A DNA stretch of 64,000 bases. It comes from Thiocystis violascens DSM 198 (GTDB lineage Bacteria > Pseudomonadota > Gammaproteobacteria > Chromatiales > Chromatiaceae). Of this stretch, positions 45,137-54,820 are shown one piece after another. The number at the start of each line of letters is the position of its first letter. Position 1 is the stretch's first letter. The notes below the pieces were generated by a model, which saw nothing but the letters and a program-made list of their open reading frames with translations, did not search any database and was not told the origin of the DNA. The stretch lies in assembly GCF_000227745.2 (NCBI RefSeq), contig NC_018012.1, positions 2,402,501 to 2,466,500 of the forward strand, given 5' to 3'. Made by a program: the position numbers and the translations under genes.

Positions 45137-46086
45137 CGCATCGATCAGACGCCGAAAAGGTGACAGACGACGGCGTTCTGGCGGAGATCGCCTATGGGAC
45201 GCGCCATGTCCGCGACCCTGCCGATCCACGCCGGATCGTCATCGGTACGCCACCCATTGCCGGCGCGCCGGCGCGCGATGTCTGGCCGCTTGCCGAACCC
45301 ACCACGGCGGGCTGGTTCGACGACATCGGTTATGTGGTCGGCGAGGGCTTTCTGTTCGCGCATCTGCTGGTGCCCGAACCCGCCGGGGCGGATCTGACGT
45401 GCCTGACCCGGCAGGCCTACACCCGCCTGCTCGCCTTTGTGCGCGCCAGTCGCTGCCCCCATCCGCTGCGCGTCTGGAACTATCTGTCGCGCATCAACGA
45501 AGACGATGGCGGTATCGAACGCTATCAGTCTTTCTGCCGGGGACGCGCCATGGCGTTTGCCGAGGCGGCCATTCCGGACTCTCGCTGTCCGGCGGCCACC
45601 GCCATCGGTTGCGACGCGCCGGGCCTCTCGATCCATCTGCTCGCCGGCAGCCAGGCCGGGACGCCGATCGAAAACCCCCGCCAGATCAGCGCCTATCGTT
45701 ATCCCCCGAACCATGGTCCGCGCCCGCCGTCGTTCGCCCGCGCCATGCTCTATGCCGGGCCGGAACGCTCCCGTGAGCTGGCGATTTCAGGCACCGCCAG
45801 CATCGTCGGCCATGTCACCATGCACCCCGGCCATCTGCCGCGCCAACTGCGCGAGACCCTGCGTAATCTCGCCGCCGTGATCGACAATGTCCCCGGCGAT
45901 TCCGCGACGCTCCGGCGTCATCTTCGCTGGCTCAAGGTCTATCTGCGCGATCCCGAGCGGGCGCGGGAAGTGGACGCCGTGCTGCGCGTCTGGGCCGGCG
46001 GGCATGTCCCGATCCTCTATCTGCGCGGGGCGATCTGTCGTCGTGCGCTGGAGATCGAGATCGAGGGCCATTGCGCGCCGGCCTGA
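45115..46086 (+). CDS. XanB2-like chorismatase (hydroxybenzoate-forming)
   Basis: Protein of about 323 residues similar to FkbO/Hyg5/XanB2 chorismatases, older label pteridine-dependent deoxygenase-like. These split chorismate to 3- or 4-hydroxybenzoate or dihydroxycyclohexadiene carboxylate with pyruvate. Features are the YVVGEGFLFAHLLVPEP region, the RVWNYLSRINEDDGGIERY block and the C-terminal PILYLRGAICRRALEIEIEG. In xanthomonads XanB2 supplies 3-hydroxybenzoate for xanthomonadin. ATG 45115 and 45121 are both possible starts. It opens the polyene-like locus. Confidence 0.85.
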   Translation: MGMDDRITHRSDAEKVTDDGVLAEIAYGTRHVRDPADPRRIVIGTPPIAGAPARDVWPLAEPTTAGWFDDIGYVVGEGFLFAHLLVPEPAGADLTCLTRQAYTRLLAFVRASRCPHPLRVWNYLSRINEDDGGIERYQSFCRGRAMAFAEAAIPDSRCPAATAIGCDAPGLSIHLLAGSQAGTPIENPRQISAYRYPPNHGPRPPSFARAMLYAGPERSRELAISGTASIVGHVTMHPGHLPRQLRETLRNLAAVIDNVPGDSATLRRHLRWLKVYLRDPERAREVDAVLRVWAGGHVPILYLRGAICRRALEIEIEGHCAPA

Positions 46087-46152
46087 CCGGATCGCGCCGA
46101 TCCACGCCACGACCATTCCCGTTTCAATCCAGACCAAACCGAGCGAAGACTC

Positions 46153-46914
46153 ATGGATCATCCGACAGACCGCCCCCCCCTCTCGCCACACCCGGTACTT
46201 GCCAACCACTACGGCACGGCTGAAGAACGTGTGGGCTATATCCGGCGCCTGTTCGATCGCACGGCGGCGGACTACGACCGTATCAATGACTGGATGAGCC
46301 TGAACCGGGGCGAGTCATATCGACGGGAGGCGATGATTCGGGCCGGCGTCCAGCCGGGCCAGTCGGTGCTCGACTGCGCCTGCGGTACTGGCGTCATGGC
46401 CGCGCAGGCACAAGCGTTAGTCGGAGATGCCGGCCAAGTCATCGCGCTTGACCCAAGCCTGCCGATGCTCGCCATCGCAAAAGCGCGTGGCGTCCGGTTG
46501 CGGATGGCCGGAATCGCCGAACAGTTGGCGCTGCCGGATCGGAGCCTGGATGTCATCGCCATGGGTTATGCATTGCGCCATGTCGCCGATCTGGGCGTGA
46601 CCTTTGCCGAGTTTGCGCGCGTGCTGCGACCGGGCGGGCGGTTGCTCATTCTGGAGATGGTTCCGCCCACCTCGCGCATCGGCTATGGGTTGACCCGGTT
46701 TTACCTGAAATCGCTAGTGCCGACGCTCGCGTCCTGGGTTGGGCGCAGTCCCGACGCCCGCCAACTGATGCGGTATTACTGGGATACCGTGGATCGCTGC
46801 GTGGCGCCCGAAATCGTCATCGAGGCCCTGCGCGAAGCCGGATTTCAGGGTGTCACTCGCTCGGTACAGTTCGCCCTGCTAACCGAGTACACCGCCTCCC
46901 GACCGGACGCATGA
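46153..46914 (+). CDS. UbiE-like class I methyltransferase
   Basis: SAM-dependent methyltransferase of 253 residues. Motif I is SVLDCACGTGVMA; the NDWMSLNRGESYRREAM segment and LRPGGRLLILEMVPP resemble UbiE/MenG. In this context it is more likely to methylate the aryl head group of a polyene than ubiquinone, but a quinone role cannot be excluded. It is the second gene of the locus, 66 bases after the chorismatase. Confidence 0.82.
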   Translation: MDHPTDRPPLSPHPVLANHYGTAEERVGYIRRLFDRTAADYDRINDWMSLNRGESYRREAMIRAGVQPGQSVLDCACGTGVMAAQAQALVGDAGQVIALDPSLPMLAIAKARGVRLRMAGIAEQLALPDRSLDVIAMGYALRHVADLGVTFAEFARVLRPGGRLLILEMVPPTSRIGYGLTRFYLKSLVPTLASWVGRSPDARQLMRYYWDTVDRCVAPEIVIEALREAGFQGVTRSVQFALLTEYTASRPDA

Positions 46915-47007
46915 ACCGCCATCGGGGCGCGGTTGCCCCATGTCCACGAGCAAGCCATAATCGCCTTCGACAAAACCCTGCCTGGCAGGGTTGAGAGAGG
47001 GGACGGT

Positions 47008-47295
47008 ATGGAAGAACAAGCGATAGCCTCGCAGACGAAGCCTTCGGTGGACGAACTGGAGAGGCTGATCATCCAGTCGCTGCGACTGGAAGAGACGGGC
47101 ATTACCGCGATCGATCCGGACAGCGCCCTGTTCGGCGACGGACTGGGACTGGATTCGATCGACGCGCTGGAACTCGCGCTGGTCATCAGCAAAGAGTACG
47201 GGGTGACCATCAGCTCCGAGCAGCCGGACATTCAGCGGATCTTTTCCTCGCTCAATCATCTGACGGCCTATCTTCAGGATCAGCGAGCCGTTTGA
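47008..47295 (+). CDS. acyl carrier protein
   Basis: ACP of 95 residues with the phosphopantetheine Ser50 in GLGLDSIDALELAL. The ATG at 47008 has GAGAGAGGGG upstream; a start at 46933 would add an unrelated N-terminus. It resembles the ACPs of aryl-polyene clusters (ApeE/ApeF type) and would carry the growing chain. Only one ACP is in this locus, while E. coli-type ape clusters have two. Confidence 0.88.
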   Translation: MEEQAIASQTKPSVDELERLIIQSLRLEETGITAIDPDSALFGDGLGLDSIDALELALVISKEYGVTISSEQPDIQRIFSSLNHLTAYLQDQRAV

Positions 47296-47897
47296 TCCTC
47301 ATGCTCGCCCCCCTGCTGTTCGTCTTGGCGATTGCCTACCCGCTCGTGAGTCATCTCGGCGTCGTGTTCGATGTACCGGCCCTGCCCATACTGTGGCTGG
47401 GCCTGGTGTTGGCGGGCGGTTTACTGGCCGGTTCCCGCTCGCCCCTGGTGTTCGCGCTCGCGCTGCTGTGTCTGACCGCGGCGCTCTTCGGTTCCACGCA
47501 AGACACCGCCGACTGGCTGCCGCGAGTCCCTCCCGTGGCGATCTGTTTCAGCTTGGCCTGGATTTTCGGTCGTACCCTGCTGCCGGATCATACCCCGTTG
47601 ATCTCACGCATCGGCGAGCGCATGCGCGGCAGGTTACCTGAGCGGGTGGCCCAATATGGTCGGCGTCTCACCCTCGTCTGGACGCTCTTCCTCGGTCTGC
47701 TGGGGCTGGAAAGCCTGTTGCTGGGGCTGTATGCCTCGCCGTTCTGGTGGTCGCTGTTCACCAACCTCATCAATTATGTCCTGATCGCGCTGCTGTTCGT
47801 GCTGGAGTATCCGATTCGCCGCCGGGTGCTGCGCGATCTGGAACTCACCTCTTTCATCGATTCGCTGCGCGGATCGCTACGCTTCCATTCGCGCTGA
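47292..47897 (+). CDS. COG4648-like membrane protein
   Basis: Polytopic membrane protein of 198-201 residues, about five helices. It matches the membrane protein that regularly follows the ACPs in aryl-polyene clusters (COG4648), of unknown function. It may start at TTG 47292, overlapping the ACP stop, or at ATG 47301. The C-terminal part (LEYPIRRRVLRDLELTSF) is basic and conserved-looking. Confidence 0.75.
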   Translation: MILMLAPLLFVLAIAYPLVSHLGVVFDVPALPILWLGLVLAGGLLAGSRSPLVFALALLCLTAALFGSTQDTADWLPRVPPVAICFSLAWIFGRTLLPDHTPLISRIGERMRGRLPERVAQYGRRLTLVWTLFLGLLGLESLLLGLYASPFWWSLFTNLINYVLIALLFVLEYPIRRRVLRDLELTSFIDSLRGSLRFHSR

Positions 47898-47903
47898 CCG
47901 ACC

Positions 47904-49280
47904 GTGAGCGATCCCGTGACGACGCCGCGCGAGCCACTGCCACTGTTGCCCAGCGATCAAACCGACCGTCCGCTCTTTTTGATCGGAGCGGGGGCGACGG
48001 CGCGCGTCATTACTAGCGGAACCTTTTTGGCCCGCGCCCTGGCCTTGAGCCGGACGCTGCCGGAAGCGCCGTATCTGATCAATCTCTGCAACGACCGTTA
48101 TCGGTTCGCGCTGAGTTTCGCCGCCGCCTTGATGCGCGGCACCGTCAGCCTGTTCCCGCCGAATCGGCTGGTCGAAACCGCCCACGAGATCGCGCGCGAC
48201 TATCCCGGCGCGATCTGCCTCGGCGACGCGCCCCTGGACGGACTGCGGCTTCCGCTCATGCGCGTCGAGGAACCGCTCGGGGCGCTGTCCGCCAATCCGC
48301 CGATGCCGTTGATCGCGGCGGAGCGGGAGGCATTCATCATCTTCACCTCCGGCAGTACCGGTCGCCCGCAACCGCATCCGAAAGTCTGGGGCGATCTCGT
48401 CGGTTGCGCCCGCGTGGCGGGACGGCGTTTCGGTTTCCGCCCGGACAGCGGCATCGTCGCGACCGTGGTGCCCCAGCACATGTACGGCCTGGAACTGTCG
48501 ATCATGGTGCCCTTTGTGATCGGCGCCCAAGTCGTCGCGGCGCGTCCCTTCTTTCCCGCCGACATTCGCGCCGCGCTGGCCGATCTGCCGGCACCGCGCA
48601 TCCTGGTGACAACCCCGGTGCATCTCGCCGCCTGCGTCGAGTCCGGTCTGACCTGGCCCGCCCTGGAGATGGTCATTTCGGCGACCGCGCCGCTGCCAGG
48701 CTCGCTGGCGGAGCAAGTCGAAACCCGTCTGTCCACGCGGGTTCGCGAAATCTACGGCAGTACCGAGACCGGTTCGATCGCCAGCCGCGAGACCTGTCGC
48801 GATCCGGTCTGGCGCTGGTACGACAGTGTGCGGCCCTCGCGGGATGGCGCGCGAGTGAGCGTGACCGCCGATTTTCTGCCTGGGCCGGTGCCGCTCGCCG
48901 ACGTGCTGGAATTTGAGGCCGATGGCGGTTTTCGGCTGGTCGGACGCGCGTCCGAGATGATCAAGGTCGCGGGCAAGCGCGCCTCGCTGGCCGATCTGAA
49001 TCGAAAGCTGAACGCCATCGACGGGGTGCGGGACGGCGTTTTTGTCGCCCTGGAAGCGGGCCGGGACCAGATCGGGCGACTGGCCGTCGTCGTGGTGGCG
49101 CCCTGTCTGGATCGTGGGGCGATCATCGCCGGTTTGGCGGGTCACCTCGATCCGGTCTTTTATCCGCGCCAGATCGTGTTCGTCGATGCGTTGCCGCGCA
49201 ACGAAACCGGCAAACTACCAAGACAGGATCTGCTGCGCCTACTGCGGACGCAGACGAATGACGCCGATGACCCAAACTGA
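47904..49280 (+). CDS. AMP-forming aryl/acyl-ACP ligase
   Basis: ANL-superfamily adenylation enzyme of 458 residues. The P-loop FIIFTSGSTGRPQPHP, the EIYGSTETGSIASRE motif, and a C-terminal lysine in RNETGKLPRQ are all present. In aryl-polyene loci the homologue (ApeH type) loads the hydroxybenzoate starter onto ACP. The stop overlaps the next start region. Confidence 0.88.
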   Translation: MSDPVTTPREPLPLLPSDQTDRPLFLIGAGATARVITSGTFLARALALSRTLPEAPYLINLCNDRYRFALSFAAALMRGTVSLFPPNRLVETAHEIARDYPGAICLGDAPLDGLRLPLMRVEEPLGALSANPPMPLIAAEREAFIIFTSGSTGRPQPHPKVWGDLVGCARVAGRRFGFRPDSGIVATVVPQHMYGLELSIMVPFVIGAQVVAARPFFPADIRAALADLPAPRILVTTPVHLAACVESGLTWPALEMVISATAPLPGSLAEQVETRLSTRVREIYGSTETGSIASRETCRDPVWRWYDSVRPSRDGARVSVTADFLPGPVPLADVLEFEADGGFRLVGRASEMIKVAGKRASLADLNRKLNAIDGVRDGVFVALEAGRDQIGRLAVVVVAPCLDRGAIIAGLAGHLDPVFYPRQIVFVDALPRNETGKLPRQDLLRLLRTQTNDADDPN

Positions 49281-49590
49281 CCCCAGGATTGAGCGCATCG
49301 ATATCCCGTTGCACCATCCAGTGTTCGAGGGCCATTTCCCCGGTCATCCCATCATGCCGGGATCGCTGCTGCTCGATCTCGTGCTCACCGCCTGGAATGG
49401 CCCCATCGCCGCAGTGCCGAACCTGAAGTTTCAGCGGCCGGTGTTGCCCGGAGAGACCCTGAGCCTGTGCTTCACCCCTGCCGCCAATGGGTTGACGGTG
49501 CGTTTCAGTTGTCTGCGCGATGAGGTACCTGTGTGCTCCGGGCTGCTGCGGCTGCCGGATGCCTTATCTTCGGAATTTGACGGCCCATGA
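49267..49590 (+). CDS. FabZ-like hotdog dehydratase (ApeI type)
   Basis: Hotdog-fold protein of 107 residues with GHFPGHPIMPGSLLLD, the FabA/FabZ-type active-site helix carrying His23. It is shorter than FabZ. In aryl-polyene systems ApeI and ApeP form the dehydratase heterodimer; the partner here is at 55614. A start at ATG 49258 is also possible; both overlap the ligase stop. It overlaps the next gene by four bases. Confidence 0.85.
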   Translation: MTQTDPRIERIDIPLHHPVFEGHFPGHPIMPGSLLLDLVLTAWNGPIAAVPNLKFQRPVLPGETLSLCFTPAANGLTVRFSCLRDEVPVCSGLLRLPDALSSEFDGP

Positions 49591-50504
49591 GCGACTGGTC
49601 CTCCCAGCGCGAGCGCAGCACCCGCTCGGCAGTGCGTCTGATCCTCTGGATCGCGCTGCATCTGGGGCGCGCGCCGGCGCGTACGTTACTCTATCCGATC
49701 ACAGCCTATTTTCTGCTCAAGGCCAGACCCCAGCGTCGTGCCTCGCGACGCTTTCTGACTCGGGTGCTGGGGCGCCCCGCGCGGATGACCGAGGTCGCTC
49801 GCCACATTCATTGCTTTGCCGCGACCATTCTCGATCGGGTCTATCTGCTCGCCGGGCGCCGCGAACTGCTCGACATCCATCTGCACCAACCGGAGCTAGT
49901 CACCGACCGGGTCGCCGCCGGTCAGGGATTCCTGCTGCTCGGATCCCATCTGGGCAGCTTCGAGCTGCTGCGCGCGCTCGCCATCGAAGAGGCGCGCATG
50001 CCGCTCAAGATCCTGATGTATCCGGCTCATAACCCGGTCATCACCGAGCTGCTACATGCCTTGAATCCGACGATCGCCGGGTCGGTGATCTCGCTTGATT
50101 CGCCGAAACCGCTGTTGGCGGTCAAGGAAAGTCTCGATGCGGGGTATGCCGTCGGGTTGCTGGGCGACCGTCGGATGCCCGACGAGCCAGCCGTGATCTG
50201 CGACTTTCTCGGTCGTCGGGCGTCCTTTCCGAGCGGCCCGCTGAGCCTGGCCGCGCTGACCGGGGTGCCGGTGATTTTGCCCTTCGGCATCTATCGTGGC
50301 GGCAACCGCTACGATGTCTATTTCGAGCGTTTCGCGGAACGGGTGGAACTGGATCGGCATGATCGGGCACGACGCGAGTCACAGCTTCAGGACTGGGTGC
50401 GGCGTTACGCCGACCGGCTCGCGCACCACGCCCGCGCGGCCCCCTTCAACTGGTTTAATTTTTATGATTTCTGGGAGGATGAGGATGCCGTTTCGCAAGC
50501 CTGA
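49587..50504 (+). CDS. LpxL-type lipid acyltransferase
   Basis: Membrane-bound acyltransferase of 305 residues, similar to lipid A lauroyl/myristoyl transferases. An N-terminal amphipathic or membrane helix, then LLGSHLGSFELL with the catalytic HxxxxE-like pair, and LGDRRMPDEPAVICDFLG. In this context it probably attaches the polyene acid to a lipid. It is not adjacent to lipid A genes, which supports a locus-specific role. Confidence 0.85.
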   Translation: MSDWSSQRERSTRSAVRLILWIALHLGRAPARTLLYPITAYFLLKARPQRRASRRFLTRVLGRPARMTEVARHIHCFAATILDRVYLLAGRRELLDIHLHQPELVTDRVAAGQGFLLLGSHLGSFELLRALAIEEARMPLKILMYPAHNPVITELLHALNPTIAGSVISLDSPKPLLAVKESLDAGYAVGLLGDRRMPDEPAVICDFLGRRASFPSGPLSLAALTGVPVILPFGIYRGGNRYDVYFERFAERVELDRHDRARRESQLQDWVRRYADRLAHHARAAPFNWFNFYDFWEDEDAVSQA

Positions 50505-50634
50505 CCGCCTCTTCTCCAGCGCCGTGACAGAGTGTCAGGATTCGGCCAGAACCGACACCCGATGTCTGAAAACTCCGCTCGCCTGCGGAAAGAGAGGTTG
50601 GAGGATAACGCGGAGTCAACAGATCGGGGGCGTT

Positions 50635-51225
50635 TTGACACCCTTCCCGATTTTCCTGTACCTGATCGTCTTCTCGATCCAATCCGTCGCCAGTCCTAGT
50701 CAACCCGTCGACGCACAGGCGTTGCTGAACCTGCTCGGGCGCGTCGAGCGGGTGGAGGTCGCCTACCAGGAGACCGTCGAGTCGGATCTGATCGACGTCC
50801 CGCTCGGCACCCAGGGGCGTCTGGTCTATCAGGCTCCGGAACGCATCCATCGCCTCAGCGACCGGGGCGACGGATTCGAACTCGACGGCGAGCGGATGCG
50901 CCTGATCTCCGACGGGCGCGTCGTCCATGAATTGACGATTTCCGACATCAAGCCGCTGGAGGCCATGATCGGCGCGCTACGCGCAACCTTCGCCGGCGAT
51001 TTCGCGACGCTGAAGGCAAATTACCGACTGGATTATCAGTCCGACAGGGAACACTGGATCCTGGATCTTGGCAGCGAAGGTCAGGCGTTTGCGGGCCTGT
51101 TCGAGCGCATGCGGATCGTCGGTCATGGCGCGACCATCGAGACCATCGACATCCTGGAATCGAACGGTGACCGGCGTCAATTGCGCATGCGACTGCTGGC
51201 GCGCGAGCCCGCCGGACTCGACTGA
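50635..51225 (+). CDS. LolA-like outer membrane lipoprotein carrier
   Basis: Exported protein of about 196 residues: signal LTPFPIFLYLIVFSIQSVAS|PSQ, followed by a LolA-fold with GRVERVEVAYQETVESDLID and the GRLVYQAPERIHRL strand. LolA-like proteins accompany MMPL exporters in aryl-polyene clusters. The start is uncertain. TTG 50635 gives a clean signal peptide but a poor ribosome site; ATG 50485 has a good site but adds 50 residues unlike a signal. The 130 bases between the previous stop and 50635 hold no other feature. Confidence 0.75.
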   Translation: MTPFPIFLYLIVFSIQSVASPSQPVDAQALLNLLGRVERVEVAYQETVESDLIDVPLGTQGRLVYQAPERIHRLSDRGDGFELDGERMRLISDGRVVHELTISDIKPLEAMIGALRATFAGDFATLKANYRLDYQSDREHWILDLGSEGQAFAGLFERMRIVGHGATIETIDILESNGDRRQLRMRLLAREPAGLD

Positions 51226-51228
51226 GCG

Positions 51229-53556
51229 ATGCCGACGTCCGCGCGACGCGGGATCGTCTTGTTGGCCTGGCTCGCCGGCCTGACGCTGCTGACGGTCTGG
51301 AATGGATTCCACCTACGTCTGGGGGCGGATCTGTCGCAGTTTCTGCCGCCGGGCGCGTCGCAGCGGGATCGCGTCTTGTTGTCGCAGGTGCGGGGCGGCG
51401 TTGCCGCCCGCACCCTGCTGCTGCGTCTTCGTGGCGAGCGATCGACCGAGGCGCTAGCCGCCGCAAGCCGCGCGCTGGCCGCGCGGCTGCGCACCGAGGC
51501 GGCCTTTGAGCAGGTGCTTAACGGCGAGTTGAACCTCGCCGCATCGGTCACCGATGACCTCCTGTTTCGCTACCGTTATCTGATCGGCCCTCCGGACGCC
51601 TGCGTCGATGCGCTCGCCGCGCCCGCCCTGCGCGCCGCGCTGGAGGCGCGGCTCGCGGAATTGGCCTCGGGCGCGTCCATGCTCGACCGGCAACGCCTTG
51701 CCGCCGATCCCACCGCCTGCTATCGCCAATTGCTGCGCGCGCTACGGCCGGGTCAGGAACCGCACCGCCAGCACGGCGTCTGGTTCAGCCCGGATGATCG
51801 CCATGCCCTGATGGTCGTCGTCACCGATGCGCGAGCCTCGGATCTGGCCGTGCAACGCCGCCTGGTGGAGCGCATCGAGAGCGACTTCGCGACCCTTCCG
51901 CAACGCGCCGGTCTCACGCTCGAACTCGCCGGCCCCGGCTATTTCGCGGTGAGTTCGGAGCGACGGATCAAGACCGAGGCGATCGCGTTCAGCCTCCTCG
52001 CCAATGTCATCGTCGTGGCGATTCTCGCGCTGGCGTTCCGCTCCACGACGCTGGTGCTGCTCGGGATGCTGCCGCTCTTGAGCGGGGTCATGGTCGGGAC
52101 GGCGCTGGTGTCATGGTTGTTCGGTTCCGTTCACGGGATCACGCTCGCGCTCGGGAGCACCCTGCTGGGCGTCGCGATGGATTATCCGGTCCATGTCTAT
52201 GCCCATGCGACTGGTGCCCTTGACGTCAGACCGATCTGGCGCACCCTGCTGCTCGGCATGGCCACCACGGTCCTGGGTTATGCGGCACTCGCCTGGACCA
52301 GTCTTGAGGGGCTGTCGCAGCTTGGGATGCTTGCGGCGGCGGGTCTGATCACGGCCGCGCTGACCTCCTGCTATCTGCTGCCCCAGTTGATCCCGGCGGG
52401 CTATCGGCTGCCGGAGCATCGCTGGCCCGCCGCGCTCCAGGCAAGGCTGCCGCAGGGGTCGCCGCGTCTGGGTTTCCGGCTCCTGCTGGTCAGCCTGGCC
52501 GGACTCGGACTGGTGCTGCTGTTGCACGGCAGTCCCTGGGAAACCGATCTCCGCCGCCTGAGCACGGTGCCCGCCGCCGAGATCGAGAAGGATCGCACGA
52601 TCCGCACCCAGCTCGGTGCCGCCGACGTCACACGGCTGCTCTATGTCGTGGCCGACGACGAGGCGGGTGTCCTGGAGCGCCTGGAAGCGGCGCTCCCCGA
52701 TCTGCGGCAACTGGAAGCGCAAGGACTGATCGCGGGCAGTGACAATCTCGCCCGCTGGCTACCGAGTCCGCACACCCAGCAAGCGCGTCAAGCCGCGCTG
52801 CCGGAGCGCGCGGCGCTAACCGAAACGCTGGCGGTCGCCAACGCCGGACTGCCTTTCCGTTCCGACCGTCTCGCGCCATTTCTCGATGCCGTTGAACGCA
52901 GCGCGAGCTTGGCGCCGCTGCGGGTCGCCGACCTCTCCGGCGGATTGCTCGGGACGCGCGCGGCGCTGCTCCTGCAATCGTTCGATGGCGGCTGGCTCGG
53001 TTTGGTACCGCTCTCGGGCGTCAACGACGAGGCGGCGGTCACCGCGCTTCAGGCGCTGGCCGCGCGCCATCGGCTCCAGTATCTGGATCTGCGCGAGGGC
53101 ACCGCCGGGCTGCTGACCGGGTTTTTTGAGACGACCTTGCACAAGCTGCCCATCGCGGCATTCGCGATCGTCCTGACACTGGCACTCGCGCTGCGCGGCT
53201 GGTCGCGGCTCGGACGGGTACTGCTGCCGATCAGCATCGCGGTGACACTGACCTTTCTACTGGTGTTGCTGATCCACGGCGGGATCAACCTCTTTCATCT
53301 AGTCTCGCTGATCCTGGTCGCGGGACTGAACATCGATTACAGCCTCTTCCTGGAGCGTCCATCCGACGACACCGCCGAGCGGCTGCGCACTCTGTTCTCG
53401 GTCAGTGTCGCCGCTGGCCCCACCATTGCCGCGTTCGGTCTGCTGGCACTGTCGGCCATCCCAGCCTTACAGTCGATCGGGCTCACCGTCGCCATCGGGA
53501 GTTGTCTCGCCTATGCGCTGTCACTCTGGCTTGCGAGAGCCCAACCCATTGGTTAG
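51229..53556 (+). CDS. MMPL/RND-type exporter
   Basis: Inner-membrane exporter of 775 residues with an MMPL/RND plan: helix 1, a large periplasmic loop, five helices, a second loop, five helices. The GVAMDYPVHVYAHATGALD and VAGLNIDYSLFLE segments mark the repeated core. It starts four bases after the LolA-like gene. In aryl-polyene and xanthomonadin loci the homologue is believed to move the polyene lipid towards the outer membrane. Confidence 0.85.
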   Translation: MPTSARRGIVLLAWLAGLTLLTVWNGFHLRLGADLSQFLPPGASQRDRVLLSQVRGGVAARTLLLRLRGERSTEALAAASRALAARLRTEAAFEQVLNGELNLAASVTDDLLFRYRYLIGPPDACVDALAAPALRAALEARLAELASGASMLDRQRLAADPTACYRQLLRALRPGQEPHRQHGVWFSPDDRHALMVVVTDARASDLAVQRRLVERIESDFATLPQRAGLTLELAGPGYFAVSSERRIKTEAIAFSLLANVIVVAILALAFRSTTLVLLGMLPLLSGVMVGTALVSWLFGSVHGITLALGSTLLGVAMDYPVHVYAHATGALDVRPIWRTLLLGMATTVLGYAALAWTSLEGLSQLGMLAAAGLITAALTSCYLLPQLIPAGYRLPEHRWPAALQARLPQGSPRLGFRLLLVSLAGLGLVLLLHGSPWETDLRRLSTVPAAEIEKDRTIRTQLGAADVTRLLYVVADDEAGVLERLEAALPDLRQLEAQGLIAGSDNLARWLPSPHTQQARQAALPERAALTETLAVANAGLPFRSDRLAPFLDAVERSASLAPLRVADLSGGLLGTRAALLLQSFDGGWLGLVPLSGVNDEAAVTALQALAARHRLQYLDLREGTAGLLTGFFETTLHKLPIAAFAIVLTLALALRGWSRLGRVLLPISIAVTLTFLLVLLIHGGINLFHLVSLILVAGLNIDYSLFLERPSDDTAERLRTLFSVSVAAGPTIAAFGLLALSAIPALQSIGLTVAIGSCLAYALSLWLARAQPIG

Positions 53557-53623
53557 AATTGATACACAGAAAGATGAAATGCCAGATGACTGACAGGGCC
53601 TGCAACGCATCCGCCAACCCACC

Positions 53624-54820
53624 ATGCTGATCGCACCCGCCAGAGTTCACGCCTGTACCCTCACCACGGCCTTAGGTCAGGGCGTCAACCCCCACCTCCA
53701 GGCACTCGCCGACATGCGCCCGGGACTGCGTCCCTGCACCCTGGACGGACTGCCGGTGCCCGCGTGGGCCGGGATGATCGATGGGCTCGATGACCTCCAT
53801 CTGCCCGAGGAGCTTGCCAGGTTTGACTGTCGAAACAATCGATTGGCGGAGCTGGCGCTGACCGGCGACGATTTTCTCGCGCGGGTTCGCGCGGCGCGGG
53901 AGACCTGGGGGCCGACCCGGATTGGTCTGTTTCTCGGGACCAGCACGTCCGGTATCCGGCACACCGAGCAGTGCTATCAGCGCCATTTCGAGCAGGACAC
54001 GCCCGGACTTGGCGACGATCTGCGTTTCGGTTCCACCCACGCCTATGTCTCGCTCGTCGACTACTGCCGTCGCCGGCTCGGTCTGCGCGGGCCGGCCTGC
54101 GTGATCTCCACCGCCTGTTCGTCCGGGGCCAAGACCTTCGCCGCCGCCCACCGCGCGCTGTCCGCCGGGATCTGCGACGCGGCGGTCGTCGGCGGCGTGG
54201 ATACGCTCTGCCTGACGACCGCGATGGGTTTTCATGCGCTGGGGCTCCTGTCGCCACGTCCATGCAATCCCTGGGGACAGGGACGCACGGGTATCAGTAT
54301 CGGCGAGGGCGCCGCCTTCGCCCTGCTGGGTCTGGAATCCGACACCGCGCGCGAAGGACTTGCCCTGCTCGGTTACGGCGAGAGCAGCGATGCCTACCAC
54401 ATCACCTCGCCACATCCCGAGGGCGCCGGCGCCGAGCGGGCGATGCGCGCGGCCTTGGAGACGGCTGGGCTGACCGCGAACGAGATCGACTATGTCAACC
54501 TGCATGGCACGGGTACCCCGGCCAACGATCTGTCCGAGGATCGGGCGGTGACGGCCGTTTTCGGCGATGCCCCGATCGCGAGCGCCACCAAGGGCTGGAC
54601 CGGCCACACCCTTGGGGCATCCGGGGCGGTCGAGGCGGTGCTGTCGCTGATCTGTCTGCGTCATGGATTGATTCCCGGCACACTCAACATGACGACCCTC
54701 GATCCCGATCTGTCGGTGCGGCCGATCCGCCACAGCCGACGACAACCCATCGCGCGGGCACTGAGCAATTCGTTTGGCTTCGCCGGCAACAATTGCGCCC
54801 TGCTGTTTGGACGGGTCTGA
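53624..54820 (+). CDS. beta-ketoacyl-ACP synthase (FabF/ApeO type)
   Basis: Condensing enzyme of 398 residues. The catalytic set is complete: Cys165 in ISTACSSGAKTF, His294 in NLHGTGTPAND, Lys323 and His328 in KGWTGHTLGASGAVE. It would elongate the aryl chain with malonyl units. The following gene is a cysteine-less partner, so the two likely form a KS-CLF heterodimer. Its stop and the next start share a base. Confidence 0.9.
   Translation: MLIAPARVHACTLTTALGQGVNPHLQALADMRPGLRPCTLDGLPVPAWAGMIDGLDDLHLPEELARFDCRNNRLAELALTGDDFLARVRAARETWGPTRIGLFLGTSTSGIRHTEQCYQRHFEQDTPGLGDDLRFGSTHAYVSLVDYCRRRLGLRGPACVISTACSSGAKTFAAAHRALSAGICDAAVVGGVDTLCLTTAMGFHALGLLSPRPCNPWGQGRTGISIGEGAAFALLGLESDTAREGLALLGYGESSDAYHITSPHPEGAGAERAMRAALETAGLTANEIDYVNLHGTGTPANDLSEDRAVTAVFGDAPIASATKGWTGHTLGASGAVEAVLSLICLRHGLIPGTLNMTTLDPDLSVRPIRHSRRQPIARALSNSFGFAGNNCALLFGRV

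Noticed and set aside
53672..54745. 357-codon minus-strand frame in the ketosynthase
   Set aside because: The ketosynthase has all catalytic residues on the plus strand; the opposite frame has no recognisable motif.
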